NCBI GenBank assembly: GCA_013696045.1
Contig: JACCZH010000273.1
Coordinates: forward strand, 1-8,745
Length of the DNA: 8,745 nt
Direction: 5' to 3'
Source of the DNA: Chloroflexia bacterium
Lineage (GTDB): Bacteria; Chloroflexota; Chloroflexia; Thermomicrobiales; CFX8
A model generated the notes under the pieces. That model made no database searches. It saw nothing but the letters and a program-made list of their open reading frames with translations, and was not told where the DNA came from. Below are positions 5,842 through 8,745 of the stretch, in pieces. Within the stretch, counting starts at the first letter, position 1, and each line of letters opens with the position of its first letter. Made by a program: the position numbers and the translations under genes.

Positions 5842-7653
5842 GTGGCCGTGACGCGCCAGGCTCGAAACACCAGTCTCATTGGAGAGAACATCATCGAAGT
5901 CGGCCCGCTCGATAGTATTGAAAGCCCGACAGTTGTCTCCGGCGGGCGGCATGGCATCGCCGTCTTCATTAGCGACGGCAAACCCTACGCGGTTGACAAC
6001 CGCTGTCCACACATGGGATTCCCGCTCGACAAAGGAAGCGTCCGGGATGGCATTCTGACCTGTCACTGGCACCATGCCCGTTTCGACCTTGAGAGCGGCG
6101 GAACGTTTGATCCGTTTGCCGACGACGTCAAGATCTACCCGGCCGAGGTTCGCGATGGAATCGTTTTCGTTGATATCACACCGCGAGTTGAAGATCGCGA
6201 GACGCGCTGGAAAGGCCGTCTACGGGACGGCATGGAGCAAGACCTCAACCTGGTCATCGTGAAGTCGGTCCTGGCGCTACGTGAAGCCGAGGTTCCTGGC
6301 AGTGAGATCTCCGAGGTCGGCGCGACGTTCGGAGTGCGCTATCGGGAGCGCGGCTGGTTTTCGGGCTTGACAATCCTCTCCGCCATGACCAACATGCTGC
6401 CCTGGTTGCGCGACGAAGATCAGGTGCTGGCGCTCTACCACGGCATGGTGCACGTCGCGCGCGACTGCGCGGGCCAAGCGCCACATTTCCAGCTCGATGA
6501 GCTTCCAACGACGGACATTCCGTCCGAGAGGATCAAGACATGGTTCCGCTACTTCGTTGAAGTCCGTGACCGCGATGGAGCTGAACGGGCACTGCTCACT
6601 GCCATCAACTCCGGTATGGAGCCGGCCGCAATCGCCGATATCCTGTTCGCGGCTGCAACGGACCACTTCTTCCTGGACGGTGGCCACTCGTTCGATTTCG
6701 TCAACAAGGCATGTGAGATGCTCGACAACGTTGGTTGGGATCAGGCGGCCGACATCCTGCCAAGTGTCATTCCATCGCTGACCAACGCCAACCGCTCGGA
6801 GGAATTGAACTCCTGGCGGCACCCGATCGACCTAGTCCAACTGGTGAACGAGACAACAACCAATCTGGATGAGCTTGTCGGTCAGGTTCGCAAGCCAGAG
6901 TGGGACGAGACAGAGTCCCTGGCTGATGCGCTTCTGCAGGATGATCCGCATGCCTCGGCCAACGCCGTCAAGAATGCGATCGAGGATGGTGCGCCGCTCA
7001 CCGCCATTACCCGCGCCCTGTCCTATGCGGCGGCGGTGCGCGTGGCCCGCTTCCACACTTCCAACGAGTTCAATGACTGGATCACGGTGCTGCACACATT
7101 CACCTATGCTAATGCACTGCACCAGGCGGCCAGGAGAACGCCGTCCGCCGAGCTGGCGCGTGGCATATTCCACGGCGCGATGCGAATCTATCTGGACCGT
7201 TTCCTGAACATGCCGGCTGCCCGGCTGCCCGAACATCGCAATGTCGAGCGAGAGCCGACCGGAGCCGGTGACCTGCTCAGCAAACTGCTCGAGCTGACCG
7301 ACCGTGAGCAGCAAGTCAACGAGTCGGCCATGGTCGTCCATCGCTACCTCAGTCTCGATCACGACCCGGAGCCAATGATCGCCACACTTGGTCATATCCT
7401 GTTGCGTGAGGACGCCGAGTTTCACTCGTATCAGATGCTCGAGGCCGGAACCGCGCTGTTCAACGAGTTGCGCGACACCAATTCCACTGCCGCGAACCGC
7501 GTGCTGGTCGCAGTGGCCCGCTACCTGGCGGCCCACTCCCCAACATCCCGCGCGATGCGCCAGACAGCCCGCACCGCCATCCGCCTCCACCGTGGCGACG
7601 CCATCTACGAAGCTCCAACAGACGCCGACGAGCCGGCAGCGACGGATGACTAA
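5842..7653 (+). CDS. Rieske [2Fe-2S] protein fused to a large helical His-containing domain
   Basis: From the GTG at 5842 this is 603 residues. Residues about 12-115 form a Rieske ferredoxin domain. CPHMG (Cys55, His57) and CHWH (Cys74, His77) are separated by 16 residues and give the two-Cys/two-His cluster ligands, followed by ARFDLESGG. Residues about 160-590 are mainly helical, with no signal peptide or membrane segment, so the protein should be cytoplasmic. This part has clustered histidines and acids: YHGMVHVARDC (199-209), TDHFFLDGGHSFDF (273-286), HTFTYANALHQAARR (418-432) and EDAEFHSYQMLEAG (523-536). It seems to contain three degenerate copies of one module. I recognise Rieske-fused proteins like this only as uncharacterised; an oxidoreductase role is inference. 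Earlier ATGs at 5758 and 5809 are in frame but lack ribosome sites. GAAGGGAAAGG at 5825-5835 favours 5842. The C-terminus is acidic. A terminator follows. Confidence 0.85.
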   Translation: MAVTRQARNTSLIGENIIEVGPLDSIESPTVVSGGRHGIAVFISDGKPYAVDNRCPHMGFPLDKGSVRDGILTCHWHHARFDLESGGTFDPFADDVKIYPAEVRDGIVFVDITPRVEDRETRWKGRLRDGMEQDLNLVIVKSVLALREAEVPGSEISEVGATFGVRYRERGWFSGLTILSAMTNMLPWLRDEDQVLALYHGMVHVARDCAGQAPHFQLDELPTTDIPSERIKTWFRYFVEVRDRDGAERALLTAINSGMEPAAIADILFAAATDHFFLDGGHSFDFVNKACEMLDNVGWDQAADILPSVIPSLTNANRSEELNSWRHPIDLVQLVNETTTNLDELVGQVRKPEWDETESLADALLQDDPHASANAVKNAIEDGAPLTAITRALSYAAAVRVARFHTSNEFNDWITVLHTFTYANALHQAARRTPSAELARGIFHGAMRIYLDRFLNMPAARLPEHRNVEREPTGAGDLLSKLLELTDREQQVNESAMVVHRYLSLDHDPEPMIATLGHILLREDAEFHSYQMLEAGTALFNELRDTNSTAANRVLVAVARYLAAHSPTSRAMRQTARTAIRLHRGDAIYEAPTDADEPAATDD

Positions 7654-7674
7654 TCTCTAACACCCCTCCGGTTT

Positions 7675-7715
7675 TCCGCTGCCGCCCGAATTAGCCGGGC
7701 GGCGGCGGATTCTTT
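7675..7715 (+). terminator. Rho-independent terminator after the Rieske gene
   Basis: A 14-bp GC-rich stem (7675-7688 with 7696-7709, one T-G wobble) encloses a 7-base loop and is followed by TTCTTT. It starts 22 bases after the TAA stop, the standard position for an intrinsic terminator. The remaining 7716-7798 shows no gene. Confidence 0.85.
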
Positions 7716-7798
7716 CGTCGAGGCCACGCGAGAGTGCCATCGTTTTCGTATGTTATGGGCATCTGTCTCCATCCAGCATCGCTGATCGGACAAGAAGA

Positions 7799-8047
7799 AT
7801 GGCATCCAAAATTCAGACATCTGAAGAATTACTCATCGAGATGAGCTATCCACTCGAGCAATTCACTGAGGAAGAGGCGTGGGAAACGTTTGACGGCCAC
7901 GCTCAGTTCTTTCTCGGCATCAGTGGTGAGAAGTTTCTGCGACGGTGGGACGCAGGCGAATGGAAGGATGATAGAGACCAACCGGGTGTCATCTCGATGT
8001 TTGGGCTACCTCCACTTGTTTGTCCCGAACGAGGTTCATTCCCTTGA
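7799..8047 (+). CDS. Small acidic hypothetical protein, first gene of a coupled pair
   Basis: I do not recognise a named family. The product has 82 residues and is clearly acidic (16 Asp/Glu against 7 Lys/Arg). It probably has two or three short helices, in SEELLIEMSYPLEQFTEEEA (8-27) and SGEKFLRRWDAGEWKDD (42-58). FLRRWDAGEW recalls short segments I have seen in many small bacterial hypotheticals near toxin-antitoxin-like loci, but this is only an impression. The ATG at 7799 has a purine-rich but weak ribosome site (AAGAAG). The stop codon overlaps the TTG start of the next gene in the sequence TTGA, which supports both as real, translationally coupled genes. A small acidic partner upstream of a somewhat basic protein is an antitoxin-like arrangement, but no activity can be shown from the sequence. 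Confidence 0.65.
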   Translation: MASKIQTSEELLIEMSYPLEQFTEEEAWETFDGHAQFFLGISGEKFLRRWDAGEWKDDRDQPGVISMFGLPPLVCPERGSFP

Positions 8048-8541
8048 CTGGCCGAACGCCATTCGAGGCACTCGAGAGTTGTGCGCGGCCAATCTCGGTC
8101 GCGCTTCTCTGTGTCACTGAAGCTCGGCTCACGGGCTACACGAACAGTCTTGACACGGTCTTCAGCCTTGGGTTTCGAACTGACCCGGTTGTCGTGCGCC
8201 GCGCCGGCGGTTCACCGACCCTATTCTTCAGCTTCATTCAGCGCTATAGCATCCAACCCATTCAAGGAAGCTCGTCACGGTCAATGTATCGGGTGCAAAC
8301 GACATACCGGGACTACGCGATTCTGGATCAACATCACAACGAACTCATTTCTTATCATTGGCATCCTCGCGGCGTCAGCACGACAACCATCCCCCATTTC
8401 CACGTAGGATCGACCATTCTCGACACGACAGGCCACGAAATGGGGAAGACGTTCTTGCGCCTCCACCTGCCCTCCGGGCACGTCTCCATCGCTGACGTCG
8501 CGCGCGTTGATCGAGGAGTTCGGTGTCCGGCCGATCCATGA
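8044..8541 (+). CDS. Hypothetical protein with HWH/HFH motif, C-terminus apparently frameshifted
   Basis: I do not recognise the family with confidence. From the TTG at 8044 (GAGG at 8031-8034, nine bases upstream) it is 165 residues. A further in-frame TTG at 8020 has no ribosome site. The first half reads as alternating strands and helices (LGFRTDPVVVRRAGGSPTLF). The second half holds a histidine cluster, YHWHPRGVSTTTIPHFHVGS, with His105, His107, His118 and His120, which could bind metal or form an active site. It loosely recalls the TumE/DUF6516 toxin group, a weak resemblance. The reading frame as given ends in RVDRGVRCPADP. One base forward, the same DNA reads ALIEEFGVRPIHDR and stops at 8546-8548, a far more natural C-terminus. 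I infer loss of two bases (or gain of one) in the CG-repeat at about 8498-8506. It lies about 20-50 bp from an IS end. Confidence 0.6.
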   Translation: MTGRTPFEALESCARPISVALLCVTEARLTGYTNSLDTVFSLGFRTDPVVVRRAGGSPTLFFSFIQRYSIQPIQGSSSRSMYRVQTTYRDYAILDQHHNELISYHWHPRGVSTTTIPHFHVGSTILDTTGHEMGKTFLRLHLPSGHVSIADVARVDRGVRCPADP

Positions 8542-8564
8542 TCGATGAGGTGAAACTCTACGAG

Positions 8565-8745
8565 TCTGTCTAATACTACAGCGACACTTGTGACAAGATC
8601 ACGTCGATTCCTCGGTCTCCTGCAGAACCTCGAGGATACGCTGCCAGATGCCGGCGGTGCGCCAGCGCTGGTAGCGGCTGTGGACGGTCTGCCAGGGGCC
8701 GAAGTGCTCGGGCAGCTCCCGCCAGGAAGCCCCGGTTCGCACCAC
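8565..8745 (-). mobile_element. End of an insertion sequence (IS5-family-like), continues beyond the window
   Basis: The right edge carries part of a transposase ORF read toward the left. The approximately 30 bp left of its stop (CTAATACTACAGCGACACTT at about 8570-8589) is plausibly the terminal inverted repeat. The exact boundary and target duplication cannot be fixed because the other IS end is outside the window. An 11-base palindrome, CTTGT-G-ACAAG, lies at 8587-8597. Confidence 0.5.
8599..8745 (-). CDS. Partial IS5-family transposase, DUF4096-type N-terminal region
   Basis: The open frame enters from the right edge and ends at a TGA at 8601-8599, giving 48 residues. RTGASWRELPEHFGPWQTVH and SRYQRWRTAGIWQRIL are the signature of the DUF4096 helix-turn-helix region that starts IS5/IS427-type transposases. 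In those elements this part is followed, in frame or by programmed -1 frameshift, by the DDE catalytic part beginning near a DSTVVRAHQ-like motif. Here the frame stops after LQETEEST, and the next 50 bases encode nothing resembling that motif. The element is therefore either a truncated copy or one carrying only this ORF. The beginning of the gene is outside the window. Confidence 0.8.
   Translation of the reverse strand: MVRTGASWRELPEHFGPWQTVHSRYQRWRTAGIWQRILEVLQETEEST

Noticed and set aside
6832..7590. Long minus-strand open frame (about 252 codons) inside the Rieske gene
   Set aside because: It is fully antisense to a well-supported coding region, has no recognisable family features, and reflects the codon bias of the true gene.
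7890..8120. Plus-strand 76-codon frame spanning the junction of the two small genes
   Set aside because: It overlaps both in a different frame. I considered it as evidence of a frameshift joining the genes, but the TTGA coupling and ribosome site at 8031-8034 explain the junction better.

Overview
This 8.7-kb window is moderately GC-rich bacterial DNA. It has mostly ATG starts with some GTG and TTG, Shine-Dalgarno-type ribosome sites and short operonic gaps. The gene mix (a family III CoA-transferase beside a crotonase, a stand-alone CBM48 protein, a Rieske protein fused to a long helical domain, and small coupled hypotheticals) looks to me like a Chloroflexota genome, perhaps Thermomicrobia or Ktedonobacteria. 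That placement rests on general familiarity, not on a marker gene.

Layout. Left block (1-5116): an IclR-type regulator on the plus strand faces a minus-strand series. In transcription order the series is a crotonase-superfamily protein, a CaiB/BaiF CoA-transferase (4-bp gap), a small YagU/DUF1440-like membrane protein (52-bp gap), a palindromic repeat pair, and an MFS carboxylate-type transporter that ends convergently with iclR. The likely logic is that the transporter imports a small organic acid, the CoA-transferase activates it, the crotonase-fold enzyme modifies the acyl-CoA, and the IclR protein senses the acid or a breakdown product. The substrate cannot be read from the sequence. The crotonase lacks both catalytic glutamates of classical enoyl-CoA hydratase, so its chemistry is open.

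Middle block (5229-7715): a 99-residue glycogen-binding-like CBM48 protein on the minus strand is divergent from a 603-residue protein on the plus strand. The latter has an N-terminal Rieske [2Fe-2S] domain followed by about 440 residues of histidine-containing helical sequence that seems to hold three degenerate copies of one module. A strong hairpin terminator closes this gene. A perfect 7-bp inverted repeat lies in the divergent intergenic region.

Right block (7799-8745): two small unrecognised genes are joined by a 4-base stop/start overlap (TTGA). The second seems to have lost its true C-terminus to a frameshift in a CG-dinucleotide tract. Just downstream is the end of an insertion sequence: the C-terminal part of a DUF4096-type (IS5-family) transposase ORF runs off the right edge, and no DDE catalytic part is visible on the side where it would be expected. 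I see no rRNA, tRNA or CRISPR array.
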